Numbered from the stretch's first letter, positions 8,890 through 17,846 are shown. The stretch: 64,000 nt of DNA from Sporosarcina koreensis (GCF_001531445.1 NZ_LQYA01000203.1:1-64000); one strand, 5' to 3'. The notes: generated by a model from the sequence alone, not told the origin. Numbers and translations: made by a program.

Positions 8890-9921
8890 TCATCTCACCG
8901 TTATTCTTCCGTTATCCGATTTCAACCGGATTTGATGCAATTCCGCGCCAAAGCGGCTGCGGGTATTGCGATCACCGTAAATGTCAATTCGTCCATGTCC
9001 GGTTTTTGCAAGGATGGTTGCATTGGTCGCTTTATGTGTTGTCGTGATTTCAATGCTTCCGTTATCCGTTTGGAAATCGATATTTCGATCCAAATGTTCC
9101 CCGGTGAGTACGATCCGGCCATTGTCTGTAATGGCTGTCAACTCTCCATCGACTTGGTCGAACTCGAGGCGTCCATTATCTGATTCAGCATAGATGGAAT
9201 CTGCTTCGACATGTCTCAGCGTCACCCGGCCATTATCCGTTTTTGCCTTCAGACGATCTGTTTGCACTTTTGATATTTCAATCCGCCCGTTATCTGTCTC
9301 TGTTTCAAGCGTAGTAGCCGCAAGTTCAGCCAATTCGATCCGTCCGTTATCCGTGCGGCATTCGATTTGTTTCACAATCAATTTTTCGGCGTTGATCCGC
9401 CCATTATCTGATTTCATGGAAATGGATTGATACAATTTCTTTGGAATGAACACGTTCAATGCCACACCCTTCGTATTGAAATTGAATAAGAATAGCCAAT
9501 GCACTTTGTTTTTCAATTTGACCCTGAGCGTATCCCCGATAACTTCTGCGGTCAACTCCAGTTTTTCTCTTGACCCCGTCAATTCGACTCTCGTGTCAGC
9601 AGTATTGGAAGGTAGGACGGTGAGAGCCCCGTGCTGTACGTCGATATCCACTTTAGTAAAACTATCATCTTGGATCGTGATTACTTCACTCATCGGACTC
9701 ACACTCATGTCAGCAGTTTCCTTGAATGGATAAGCTTCCAATAACTCAGACGCAATTTTTGCTGGCGAACCAAGCGAAGCTGCAATTTCCTCTTCCGCTT
9801 TTCCATCTTCGCGGCCATCTGAGAAATATTCGCGGATGTCTTGGAGAATATCGTTTCTTTCATCTACAGGCAAACGTTTCAAAGCGTGTTCAAGTTCATT
9901 GATAAATTGATTTTCAGTCAT
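8890..9921 (-). CDS. HAAS-domain (DUF1700) protein with C-terminal DUF4097 beta-helix repeats
   Basis: A 343-residue protein. Residues 1 to about 70 form a HAAS/DUF1700 domain (ELEHALKRLP...ILQDIREYFSDG...AEEEIAASLGSP), commonly encoded next to PadR regulators. From about residue 165 the sequence is built of nine repeats of about 20 residues around the motif (S/T)DNGR(I/V/L), the DUF4097 pattern, probably a right-handed beta-helix. One unit has TGHGR and another TDNGS. No clear membrane helix links the two parts, unlike many HAAS proteins. It is co-transcribed with padR (8 bp overlap). Function is not established; such modules are linked to envelope-stress sensing in other Bacillales, which is inference. 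Confidence 0.85.
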   Translation of the reverse strand: MTENQFINELEHALKRLPVDERNDILQDIREYFSDGREDGKAEEEIAASLGSPAKIASELLEAYPFKETADMSVSPMSEVITIQDDSFTKVDIDVQHGALTVLPSNTADTRVELTGSREKLELTAEVIGDTLRVKLKNKVHWLFLFNFNTKGVALNVFIPKKLYQSISMKSDNGRINAEKLIVKQIECRTDNGRIELAELAATTLETETDNGRIEISKVQTDRLKAKTDNGRVTLRHVEADSIYAESDNGRLEFDQVDGELTAITDNGRIVLTGEHLDRNIDFQTDNGSIEITTTHKATNATILAKTGHGRIDIYGDRNTRSRFGAELHQIRLKSDNGRITVR

Positions 9922-10237
9922 GGCGAACGCCCTCCTCGATTAATTTATTTACACCTTCCGTGAAACTACGCCATTCATCCAGTTGCTCGTGCAAATACTC
10001 ACGCCCGGCATCCGTCAATTTGTAATATTTACGAGGAGGCCCTTCGGTTGATTCCTGTAAATAGGTCGTGAAATAGCCTTCTTTCGTCAATCGGCGCAAC
10101 AGCGGATAAACGGATCCTTCAGAAATGGATATTTGGTCGGAAATTTTCTGGACCAGTTCATAGCCGTAGCGATCTTGTTTATCCAACAAAACAAGGACAC
10201 ATAAATTTAAAACGCCCTTTTTGAATTGAATATTCAC
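9914..10237 (-). CDS. PadR-family transcriptional regulator
   Basis: A 107-residue winged-helix protein: KKGVLNLCVLVLLDKQDRYGYEL, then a recognition segment containing SEGSVYPLLRRL, then the family hallmark PPRKYYKLTDAGREYL. The GTG at 10237 is preferred because AGGAGGGG lies 6 nt upstream; a TTG one codon earlier would be too close. It probably represses its own operon. It overlaps the HAAS/DUF4097 gene by 8 bp, and a sigma-A-like promoter lies upstream. Confidence 0.92.
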   Translation of the reverse strand: MNIQFKKGVLNLCVLVLLDKQDRYGYELVQKISDQISISEGSVYPLLRRLTKEGYFTTYLQESTEGPPRKYYKLTDAGREYLHEQLDEWRSFTEGVNKLIEEGVRHD

Positions 10238-10290
10238 CAACTACCCCTCCTTTTTCAGTACTGCACATAGAATACTACTGTGTTAAGAGT

Positions 10291-10319
10291 AATATATCAT
10301 ATGGTATTATTCATTGCAA
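10291..10319 (-). promoter_or_regulatory. Sigma-A-like promoter of the padR operon
   Basis: On the minus strand TTGCAA (10314-10319) is separated by 17 bp from TATATT (10291-10296). Between this and the gene lies an imperfect inverted repeat CAGTA...TACTG (about 10256-10280), a candidate autoregulatory PadR operator. Confidence 0.55.
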
Positions 10320-10391
10320 GGTACTGTAGAAAATATTATGTCTGAAACTTTTCCATCGTTCGGACGTATATAGCGTATGGAGGTGTTCGTC

Positions 10392-10847
10392 TTGTTCGGA
10401 AGAAAAAAGTCGCAAGCAGAAGGACCAGATAAAAGCTATTTCAACGTTGGCATCATCTCGGTCAATGAACTGAACGATGACCAGTATGAAACGTGGTCCG
10501 ATGAATTGATGGATGCAGCTGACAATGTCGGGTCCACATCTTCATTGATACAGGCCAGTTGGGATGAAAAGCAATTGAAGATTCTTATAAACCGTTTTCC
10601 GGAAGTGGAAATGAATAAAACGATTTTCATGATAAATGAAATCATCCATGAGGAAATTGAAAAGGAAATCAAACAGCTCGAGCAACAGCATAAATGGAAA
10701 AAGTTCTTTAATACGATTCCGCTTACGGATTATATTGATGCGGAAGATCGGGTCGTTATGGACGCAAGTAGGACGCTTTTCTGCACGAACGATTTGCAGG
10801 AATCGGCTAGATTTCTCAAGGAACAGGCTCGAAAGACAGACATCTAA
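10392..10847 (+). CDS. Hypothetical cytosolic protein, 151 aa
   Basis: A 151-residue acidic protein beginning MFGRKKS, with a central predicted helix (NEIIHEEIEKEIKQLEQQHKW), no signal peptide and no membrane segment. I do not recognise a family. The TTG at 10392 is preferred as start because GGAGGTG at 10379-10385 lies 6 nt upstream, whereas the in-frame ATG at 10377 overlaps that site. It is followed 16 bp later by a small membrane protein gene. Confidence 0.7.
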   Translation: MFGRKKSQAEGPDKSYFNVGIISVNELNDDQYETWSDELMDAADNVGSTSSLIQASWDEKQLKILINRFPEVEMNKTIFMINEIIHEEIEKEIKQLEQQHKWKKFFNTIPLTDYIDAEDRVVMDASRTLFCTNDLQESARFLKEQARKTDI

Positions 10848-10863
10848 GTGAGGAGGAAATAGT

Positions 10864-11019
10864 ATGGAAGGAAGCTATTTTGTAGGATGGGGAACACTAG
10901 CATTAATCAACGCTGGAATCGCGCAGGGCAAAAATAGAAGCGGACTGAATTGGTTTTTATTATCATTGCTACTAGGCCCTTTTGCGACATTTTGCCTAGT
11001 CATTGCCGATAAAAGATAA
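10864..11019 (+). CDS. Small membrane protein, 51 aa
   Basis: A 51-residue ORF with a consensus GAGGAGG site 7 nt upstream of ATG. It has an N-terminal moderately hydrophobic stretch, a short NRSGLNW turn and a strongly hydrophobic helix (FLLSLLLGPFATFCLVI) ending in ADKR. Short proteins of this shape, RSGLNWF-LLGP-type, occur widely in Bacilli without known function. It is probably co-transcribed with the preceding 151-aa gene. Confidence 0.72.
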   Translation: MEGSYFVGWGTLALINAGIAQGKNRSGLNWFLLSLLLGPFATFCLVIADKR

Positions 11020-11091
11020 TTCTTTAAAAAATGCTGACATATGGTAAACTATTTCTGTACTCGAAATAAATAGCTATTGGGGGAAACGGAA

Positions 11092-12468
11092 ATGGCAGAA
11101 GTGAAAATAATCTTTGCAAATGATGAATTGATTAGCGGAAATGAAGCGCGGAAAAATTTCGTTGCACAGCAGAAGGCTGGCCATTGCTCAGTCTTGATCG
11201 AAGACATGCATTACATCGTCATCAAAGAAGCTGAAAAGGCAAATTTGGAAAAGGTCCGTTCGACGGCAGGGGACATTGCGCGTGATTTGGCAGCGCAAAA
11301 AGTGGACAAGGCGACTGTACAGGAAGGCGTCTTAGGGAAGGCTTTCGTCAGCTTGGATAACGAGGAAGTGTACACAGCCTTTGCGGAAGGATGGGAGCTC
11401 GGTTCCTATCAATTCCTATCCTATAAATCAGAAGCGGAGCGATTCAATACGGAATTGCGAGTTGATGAAAGCAATTTGCAAGCAGCTGTTCAATCGGGTA
11501 AAATCCGTGCAGCAGCAACAGCTTTCTCTCGTGACTTGATGAATGAATTATCGGACGTCCTGAACCCGGAAACGTACCCGGAAGTATTGAAGAAAAAGTT
11601 CGAAGGGAAAGCCGTCGAAATTACTGTACACGGCAAAGAGCAGCTTGAAGAGATGGAAATGAATGGTCTTTTGGCAGTTAACCGTGGCAGTAAATACAGG
11701 CCATCATTCGTGGAGATCCGTTATGAAGGTGATGCGTCCAAACCGCTTGTAGCGCTCGTCGGAAAAGGCGTTACATTCGATACAGGCGGAATCAGCCTGA
11801 AAAGCGGCAAAGATTTGAGCAGCATGCGTATGGACATGGGTGGTTCTGCGGCAGTTGCAGGAGCAATGCAGCTGCTCGTCGATTCACAGGCGAAAGTGAA
11901 TGTTGTCGCTTTGATTCCGATGGTTGAAAACACACCGGATGCACATTCCGTATTCCCTGGTGAAGTGATCCGTTATAAAAACGGGAAAACCGTCCAAGTG
12001 GGCAATACAGACGCAGAAGGACGTCTCATCTTGGCGGACGCACTTATCCGTGCTGGTGAGCTAAATGCGGAATACATCGTCGATATCGCAACACTTACAG
12101 GCGCTATCGTAAATGCACTAGGTTCAGAAATCGGCGGTGTCTTCGGCGATGAAGAACTATCATTCGTCATGAAAAAAGTAGGCGACCATAATGGTGATTT
12201 CGTATGGCCGATGCCATTGGTTGAAGCGTACGACAAGTCATTGGCAAGTGATTATGCAGATATGAACAATATCAGCTCACTGAATTTTGCCGGCTCCATT
12301 ACAGCAGGCTTGTTCCTACGCCGCTTCGTGCCAGAAAACAGCAAATGGCTTCACGTCGACATGGCTGGGATGATGAGCAAGTCAAGTGCCTCAGGCTATT
12401 ATACAAAATCAGCAACAGGCTACGGCGCAAGACTATTGGCTGACTACACTGTGGAAATTTCAAAATAA
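11092..12468 (+). CDS. pepA: Leucyl aminopeptidase, M17 family
   Basis: A 458-residue cytosolic metallo-aminopeptidase that removes N-terminal residues from peptides. The M17 signatures are present: GKGVTFDTGGISLK (metal-binding lysine and aspartate) and NTDAEGRLILADAL (metal ligands and the catalytic arginine). An N-terminal domain of about 150 residues precedes the catalytic domain, which is normal for the family. ATG 11092 is chosen because of GGGGGAAA just upstream; the in-frame TTG at 11077 lies in front of that site. It is a single gene ended by a long hairpin terminator. Confidence 0.94.
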   Translation: MAEVKIIFANDELISGNEARKNFVAQQKAGHCSVLIEDMHYIVIKEAEKANLEKVRSTAGDIARDLAAQKVDKATVQEGVLGKAFVSLDNEEVYTAFAEGWELGSYQFLSYKSEAERFNTELRVDESNLQAAVQSGKIRAAATAFSRDLMNELSDVLNPETYPEVLKKKFEGKAVEITVHGKEQLEEMEMNGLLAVNRGSKYRPSFVEIRYEGDASKPLVALVGKGVTFDTGGISLKSGKDLSSMRMDMGGSAAVAGAMQLLVDSQAKVNVVALIPMVENTPDAHSVFPGEVIRYKNGKTVQVGNTDAEGRLILADALIRAGELNAEYIVDIATLTGAIVNALGSEIGGVFGDEELSFVMKKVGDHNGDFVWPMPLVEAYDKSLASDYADMNNISSLNFAGSITAGLFLRRFVPENSKWLHVDMAGMMSKSSASGYYTKSATGYGARLLADYTVEISK

Positions 12469-12483
12469 AATAGACGAAACAAT

Positions 12484-12520
12484 AAGAGGATATATGTCAG
12501 AAAAGCATATATCCTCTTTA
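12484..12520 (+). terminator. Terminator of pepA
   Basis: A 13-bp stem AAGAGGATATATG (12484-12496)/CATATATCCTCTT (12506-12518) lies just after the stop; the T tract is short. Confidence 0.75.
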
Positions 12521-12672
12521 CTAATGCATATAGTTTTATTTTCAGTTATTGTAAAAATAGTTTGGTATGTATAGAATAAAAGGAAATGTCTGTTTTTACT
12601 GAGAGTTCAAATGCTGGCCAGTTAAAGAAAAAAGAATGAATGGGTGTTTTCGAGAATAACGGGGGGATTAAA

Positions 12673-13149
12673 ATGTCAGGAACGACAATACAAAATAAGA
12701 CTATTAAAGAGCTTGATGAAGTAAGGTTAGTAGGTTTTCGAGTTTTGTGTTCTGGGGACCAATATGTAGCTGAAATACCCAAAGCGTCATTAAAGTTAAG
12801 CAAGCGTATAAGCGAAATTAAACACGTTGTTAATGCGATTGAACAATTTGGTGCATTTGTTGTGGAAACTCGAACTGCTGACGAAGATGGATATTGGGTT
12901 TGCGTCGAAGTGGAAAAATACGAGGATATCCCCACTGATATGGTGACTCTGACTATTCCACCTCAAAAATATGCTGTTTATAGACATCAAGGTTCTAATT
13001 ACAAAATAATGGATTCATACCAGGACTTACATAAGTGGATTGAAGAAAACAACTATGTAAGGTTGAAAAATAAATGGCATATAGAAAAATTTTATGATTG
13101 GAAGGATACCGAAAAATTAGATGTTGAGTTGTTAGACACGATTGAGTAA
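12673..13149 (+). CDS. GyrI-like/effector-binding domain protein
   Basis: A 158-residue stand-alone protein of the GyrI-like (AraC effector-binding) superfamily: EVRLVGFRVLC at the start, GYWVCVEVEKYEDIPTDMVTLTIPPQKYAVYRHQG in the centre (broken here only by description) and a C-terminal amphipathic helix. No DNA-binding domain is present. Such proteins bind hydrophobic small molecules, and some hydrolyse them. ATG 12673 has a GGGGGG site. It opens the accessory region and is richer in A+T than pepA. A second GyrI-like protein is encoded at about 20.7 kb. Confidence 0.75.
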   Translation: MSGTTIQNKTIKELDEVRLVGFRVLCSGDQYVAEIPKASLKLSKRISEIKHVVNAIEQFGAFVVETRTADEDGYWVCVEVEKYEDIPTDMVTLTIPPQKYAVYRHQGSNYKIMDSYQDLHKWIEENNYVRLKNKWHIEKFYDWKDTEKLDVELLDTIE

Positions 13150-13196
13150 ATTGTTCAGCTTCATGATAGTTAGAGTTCATATGGGAGAGAAAAGCT

Positions 13197-14138
13197 ATGG
13201 ACCAAAAAATACTTAAGTTACTTAACCAATTATATCCAGTGGACATTAGGAAAGTTGAAGCAGTAACGAATGAAATGTACCGCTGTACTGCTAAACATGA
13301 TACTTATTTCGCAAGGATCACCAACTATAAAACCTATGAAGAACAGCTTGAAGAAGTTACTTATACAAACTTCTTATATGAAGAAGGACTGGGAGTATCA
13401 CCAACAATATTTTCTAGAGATGAGAAGGCAGTGGAAAAAATAACACTTGGCAACAAAGAAGTGTTGACCGTTCTATACAAAGCAGCGCCAGGTATCCATT
13501 TACCAAGAGAGCAGTGGAACGCCGATGTATTAAAAGAAGTTGGCCGCCAAATCGGTAGATTACATCGTTATTCGAGTAAATTTGAAGAGATATATCCTAT
13601 AAATTATATTAACGATTGGCATGAGAATGAAGAATATGCTTTTCTCAAATATATCCCTAAAGAAGAAAGTGTCATTAGGGGAATTGCGGAAGAGGTTTTA
13701 TCGACGGTTAAGGGATTGCCGAAAAACCGCTCGAATTACGGATTGCTACACGGAGATTTATGGTTGGAAAACGTATTGGTTGATAGTAATTCGAAGTTGA
13801 CGATCGTTGATTTTCAAGATTGTGAGAAAAATTATTACATTTTTGATTTGGCAGTTCCGATATACAGCGCTATTGAGTATTCGTTCGTAGGAGGAGGCAA
13901 CATAGTTGAATACGGACGCGACATTACAGAAGCAATCATTGTAGGATACCAGGAGGAACATGGCCTTCCCCTTGAAATGTTAGAACAACTACCCTTGTTT
14001 ATAAAGTTAAAGGAAGTATTCGAATACAGCTTGATGCATATGTACTGGAATAAAGAAAAGTTAACGGAAGAGCAGATTCGAATCATGAACCATTATAGGA
14101 TGAGGATTGAACGAAATCATTCGCTTCTAGATATATAA
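13197..14138 (+). CDS. Phosphotransferase of the APH/homoserine kinase-like family
   Basis: A 313-residue kinase-like protein. The Brenner motif LLHGDLWLENVLV (about residues 182-194) carries the catalytic aspartate, and IVDFQDCEKNYYIFDLA about 20 residues on carries the metal-binding aspartate. Family members phosphorylate aminoglycosides, amino alcohols or homoserine; the substrate here cannot be inferred. The start ATG has a GGGAGAGAAA leader. It is probably a single-gene unit in the accessory region; its 3' end abuts a decayed Nudix gene. Confidence 0.85.
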   Translation: MDQKILKLLNQLYPVDIRKVEAVTNEMYRCTAKHDTYFARITNYKTYEEQLEEVTYTNFLYEEGLGVSPTIFSRDEKAVEKITLGNKEVLTVLYKAAPGIHLPREQWNADVLKEVGRQIGRLHRYSSKFEEIYPINYINDWHENEEYAFLKYIPKEESVIRGIAEEVLSTVKGLPKNRSNYGLLHGDLWLENVLVDSNSKLTIVDFQDCEKNYYIFDLAVPIYSAIEYSFVGGGNIVEYGRDITEAIIVGYQEEHGLPLEMLEQLPLFIKLKEVFEYSLMHMYWNKEKLTEEQIRIMNHYRMRIERNHSLLDI

Positions 14139-14373
14139 CACAGTATGGAAATGATGAACGGAATATTCTTGTAGCCGGTCACAGATGTACTATGAGAGGT
14201 TGGGAAATGCCAGGTGGAATCGTTAAGAAGGCGAGTCTTTGAAAGATGCAGCGATAAGGGAAACGAAAGAGGAGTCGGGAATTGAAATAGAAGTTCTTAA
14301 ATTGTCGGCTAAGGATGATGTAAAGACAGGATTGCCCTTCCATATACAATGCCCCTTTCATTGGATCAACTGA
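14139..14373 (+). pseudogene. Nudix hydrolase remnant, truncated and frameshifted
   Basis: Read in two frames, this stretch encodes a Nudix fragment. The first frame gives DERNILVAGHRCTMRGWEMPGGIV, of which the key part is GWEMPGG. After about 14218 a one-base shift is needed to continue with EGESLKDAAIRETKEESGI. Together these rebuild the Nudix box G-x5-E-x7-R-E-x2-E-E-x-G. There is no start codon with a ribosome binding site, the N-terminal strands are missing and the C-terminal half stops early at TGA 14371-14373. It is a dead gene, or a sequencing error in the unlikely case that the ends were also misread. Confidence 0.7.
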
Positions 14374-14487
14374 TTTTGTTCATAGTGTTCAGCCAAACTT
14401 CAGCAATATGAATTTTTACAGTGAATCCGTATAATTCTTCCAGACTTATTCGTTATACATATGAAAGATATAAAAGGGGGCTATACT

Positions 14488-15417
14488 TTGGATGAACAGA
14501 AAATTAATCAGGTCATTGAGCTTTCACGGGAATTTCAGAAAGAATTCGAAACTGTCATTGCTGATTTGGGGGAAGGATTATGGAACTATTGTCGCTATTT
14601 AACGGGATCTCCTTGGGATGGTGAGGATCTATATCAGGAAACGATGTTAAAGACGATGGGAAGCTTATATCAACGTTGGCATGTTACAAACCTCAAATCA
14701 TATCTTTATCGAATTGCGACAAATACTTGGATTGACCATTATCGCAAAGAAAAGCGAATCATCGGAACGTTGTCTGAAGAGGACATACCTACGGCAGATT
14801 TTACTGATAATCTTGATCTTGAAGAGGCACTGGAACAACTATTTTACCTTTTCACGCCAAGGCAGACTGCTGTCTTTTTGTTGAAGGAGATTTTCCAATT
14901 CAACGCAGCCGAAGTGGCAAGTATAGTGAAAACAACACCTGGTGCTGTGTATGCTACAACAAGAAGGATGAAGGAAAAGTTGAAAGATAAGCCGGAGAGG
15001 TTAACGTCGAAAACAAAACCTATTGAGAGTGAAAATCAAGTCATCCAGACTTATTTGAAAGCATTAACGCATGGCGATGTGGAAGGGCTTCTTGAATTGT
15101 TTAGTGACCAGCCGCATTATGAAGCTTCCCTTGGATTTCTGGAGACAACGAAGGATGAAATTAGAAATGGGTCGATGCAATTTGGATTGCCGAGACACAA
15201 AGTGGAGCAATATATTCTTTGGGGCAGGCCAGTCATTGTCGTGTTAGCGGAATCGAAAAATGGGTTACTCATTCATGATATTCAGTATCAAGAGGTTGAA
15301 AACGGGAAAATTGTACTGAGCAGAAGTTACTTTTTCAGGAAAGAGTTTATATTTGCCGCATCAAAGGAGTTAGGCTTTACTCCACAGCTCAATAAACCGC
15401 CACTGAATTGGGAGTAA
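14488..15417 (+). CDS. ECF-type RNA polymerase sigma factor with C-terminal SnoaL-like domain
   Basis: A 309-residue sigma-70 family protein. Sigma region 2 is seen as WDGEDLYQETMLKTM...SYLYRIATNTWIDHYRKEKR, and region 4 as FTPRQTAVFLLKEIFQFNAAEVASIVKTTPGAV. From about residue 185 a SnoaL/NTF2-like domain follows (VIQTYLKALTHGDVEGLLELF), as in the SigJ-like ECF groups that lack a membrane anti-sigma factor. The TTG at 14488 is preferred because AAGGGGG at 14474-14480 lies 7 nt upstream; the in-frame ATG at 14461 precedes that site. No anti-sigma gene is adjacent, so control probably lies in the fused domain. Confidence 0.82.
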   Translation: MDEQKINQVIELSREFQKEFETVIADLGEGLWNYCRYLTGSPWDGEDLYQETMLKTMGSLYQRWHVTNLKSYLYRIATNTWIDHYRKEKRIIGTLSEEDIPTADFTDNLDLEEALEQLFYLFTPRQTAVFLLKEIFQFNAAEVASIVKTTPGAVYATTRRMKEKLKDKPERLTSKTKPIESENQVIQTYLKALTHGDVEGLLELFSDQPHYEASLGFLETTKDEIRNGSMQFGLPRHKVEQYILWGRPVIVVLAESKNGLLIHDIQYQEVENGKIVLSRSYFFRKEFIFAASKELGFTPQLNKPPLNWE

Positions 15418-15467
15418 AAGAAATTATTGTTGAACTGGTTGTAAGGAAAAGTACCACACTTGCAAGA

Positions 15468-15508
15468 AAAAAGGGCGCGCTAATGAAAATGAAAACGTGC
15501 CCTTTGTA
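15468..15508. terminator. Terminator, mainly for the minus-strand acetyltransferase
   Basis: AAAGGGCGCG (15470-15479)/CGTGCCCTTT (15496-15505) forms a stem. Read on the minus strand it ends in a T-rich tract, so it serves the gene at 15523-16407; it may also stop plus-strand transcripts. Confidence 0.65.
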
Positions 15509-15522
15509 GTGGCTATTTATGT

Positions 15523-16407
15523 TTAAAACTCAGCAACAATTGGGAACTTGATTTGAAGGCTTGCAAAATCAATGTCACCTCTCGCCATAAGAAAAACAAC
15601 ATCTTCATATTCAACAGTAGAAAACTCATCGTCAAATAAATCTGGAGAGAAGTATAGATTTACCTCATTAAAAGGAAAAGGTATCACAGAAAATATTTGT
15701 TCAAGTGTCGGTAATTCCGGTCCAATGATGTCGTACAGTCTTAAGGTCCCTTCATCTACTTCGAAAATGACGATGACATTTAAGTCAGACGAGAAGTAGA
15801 CCATTTCAAGCAAGGTCGGATTGTACATATTCAAATAAAAAGATGGCGCGTAGGCCAATGGATAAAATCGTAATGTTGTAGGTGAATTATTCTTAAACGC
15901 CCACTGTATTTTTTGCAAATCATTTGGATCAAAAATATTTAGTCTTTTTAAGCTTGTTCTCCATTTTTTAGGTGAATGGAGATATTTCTTTATAAAATAA
16001 TGCTCCTTGATTACATTAAATTCATACTTCGTATACAGCTCTGGGTTTGAAGTCATTAGAAATGAAGATTCATAGTGCGTGTCAATATACTCCAATGCAC
16101 TATGCATTAAAGATTTCATCAGTCCTTTACCCCGATAGTCAGGATCTGTCATAACAGACTGGATTCCAGCTGCTTGTATCTTTTCACCGTTAATCATCAA
16201 GGGCATCTCAAATACGGAAACATTTGAGACAGCCATTTCCCCATTGAAAAAGGTAAAAGGAACATAAGTAGGATCCCAAAAACCCCTCGCATAAAAGTCT
16301 TTGAAAGTATCAACTTTAATCCCAAACACCTTATCAAACAAAGGATAAAGTCGCTCACGTAATTCATTGTTTTCTGCGTATTTCTTTTTTAATGTTAACT
16401 GATTCAA
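15523..16407 (-). CDS. GNAT-family N-acetyltransferase (Eis-like)
   Basis: A 294-residue GNAT protein. The acetyl-CoA-binding part is IQSVMTDPDYRGKGLMKSLMHSALEY, with the pyrophosphate-binding RGKGL loop. The long C-terminal half (FYPLAYAPSFYLNMYNP onward) is typical of Eis-like two-domain acetyltransferases. I place the start at TTG 16407 because GGGAGGA lies about 10 nt upstream. An in-frame ATG at 16482 would add 25 residues that look unlike the family. Substrate is unknown. Confidence 0.8.
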   Translation of the reverse strand: MNQLTLKKKYAENNELRERLYPLFDKVFGIKVDTFKDFYARGFWDPTYVPFTFFNGEMAVSNVSVFEMPLMINGEKIQAAGIQSVMTDPDYRGKGLMKSLMHSALEYIDTHYESSFLMTSNPELYTKYEFNVIKEHYFIKKYLHSPKKWRTSLKRLNIFDPNDLQKIQWAFKNNSPTTLRFYPLAYAPSFYLNMYNPTLLEMVYFSSDLNVIVIFEVDEGTLRLYDIIGPELPTLEQIFSVIPFPFNEVNLYFSPDLFDDEFSTVEYEDVVFLMARGDIDFASLQIKFPIVAEF

Positions 16408-16556
16408 TTTATAGTATCCTCCCAAATTGTTTAATCTTATGGTTGGATTGTAAATGTCGGCATATGTAGACCTCCCTTTCATTTTAGTTTAATATAGAAT
16501 TTACCATTGTCAATAAATTCTAAAGGGATTGCAAATTGTGTTTGGAGTGTGATCTG

Positions 16557-17819
16557 ATGGAAGCTCTAAGATTAAAACTAGAAGGATATATCCACGAATA
16601 TCTAAAGTTATGGGACTTTTACGGAGTTATTCAAGTGGTCAACAAAGGGGTAGTGCTTTTTGAAAATGCATATGGCTATGCAAGTATCGAGTTCGGGATA
16701 AAGAATAAAATAAGCTCGCGTTTTTCCATCGCTTCCATGTCAAAACAGTTTACTGCTTTTGCGATTATGCTTCTTCATGATAAGAAAATGCTGGATATCG
16801 ATAAACCTGCAAATTACTACCTCCCTTCGGATATGCAGATTGACGAATCGATCACTATCCACCATTTATTATCACATACTTCCGGTTTACATAATTTCAC
16901 GAACTTCGAAAATGACTTTTTTGCTGGTTACAACAGAATGAATTATTCACGAAACCAATTTTTCCAGTTATATATTAATAAAAAACCTACAAAGTCGCCG
17001 GGAACTGTATTTGATTATAATAACGCCAACTATAATTTGCTTGCGTGGATCATTGAAAATGTTTCAGGAGAAACATATGATGATTTTCTACGAAACCATA
17101 TTTTCCAACCTTTACATATGATGAACAGCGATGTTGATGATGGTTGTAAACCGATTGATAACAGATCATGTAATTACGTAAAAGATTTTGATGCAACTAT
17201 CATAAGCCCGTATTTTAATGAAAAATTTAGCATTGGTGCAGGTGCGATCATTACAAACTGTGAGGACTTGTACAAATGGTATACCTGTTTGCGGGACCAG
17301 AAACTACTTTCCGAGAAAGTGTATGCTAGGTTTTTTAGCGTGAACCAAAGCAATTACTGCTATGGACTGGAGCATCATCATATTTATGGTACAGACAAGT
17401 ATTCCCATGGAGGGGATCACCTCGGAATCAGTACGTATATGCAAAGTTTTTTTGAGGAAGATATTTGTATCGTCATTCTTTCCAATAATGAGGCGATAAA
17501 TCAGTATAGACTGGGCAATGGAATTTCAGATATTCTCCATCAGGTTGAAGTAGCTGCTCCGACAAAACATAAAGAGCTTCCAATTGATGAAAGTCAGCTT
17601 CAAAAATATTGCGGAACATACTTGAAAGATAAAATTGTAATAGAATTCCTGAACGGTAAATTATACTTTACGAGATTCTCCGGCAATCTCCATATTGAGA
17701 TCTACCCAGTAGGTGAGGGGAGATTTGTTCGAAGATATTTTGATCAAATCCATCCTTATAGTATTGGGGAGAACGAAAAAGGCGAATTGTCGTTTTTCGG
17801 ATATATAAAGGAAACGTAA
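16557..17819 (+). CDS. Serine beta-lactamase-like hydrolase (class C/PBP-like)
   Basis: A 420-residue protein of the beta-lactamase/D-Ala-D-Ala carboxypeptidase superfamily. The nucleophile motif SMSK (Ser60-x-x-Lys63), the YNN motif (Tyr154) and a C-terminal HGG triad are all present. No signal peptide is evident, so it is probably an intracellular esterase or peptidase rather than a secreted beta-lactamase. The last about 90 residues form a beta-rich extra domain. The start ATG 16557 follows TGGAGTG; an in-frame TTG 21 bp earlier is less likely. It is a single-gene unit in the accessory region. Confidence 0.87.
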   Translation: MEALRLKLEGYIHEYLKLWDFYGVIQVVNKGVVLFENAYGYASIEFGIKNKISSRFSIASMSKQFTAFAIMLLHDKKMLDIDKPANYYLPSDMQIDESITIHHLLSHTSGLHNFTNFENDFFAGYNRMNYSRNQFFQLYINKKPTKSPGTVFDYNNANYNLLAWIIENVSGETYDDFLRNHIFQPLHMMNSDVDDGCKPIDNRSCNYVKDFDATIISPYFNEKFSIGAGAIITNCEDLYKWYTCLRDQKLLSEKVYARFFSVNQSNYCYGLEHHHIYGTDKYSHGGDHLGISTYMQSFFEEDICIVILSNNEAINQYRLGNGISDILHQVEVAAPTKHKELPIDESQLQKYCGTYLKDKIVIEFLNGKLYFTRFSGNLHIEIYPVGEGRFVRRYFDQIHPYSIGENEKGELSFFGYIKET

Positions 17820-17846
17820 AACTGAAAATGTAATGGGGAAATAATG

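Noticed and set aside
9194-9733. Plus-strand ORFs with repeated RPLSV motifs
   Set aside because: They are the complementary reading of the DNGR repeats of the DUF4097 gene.
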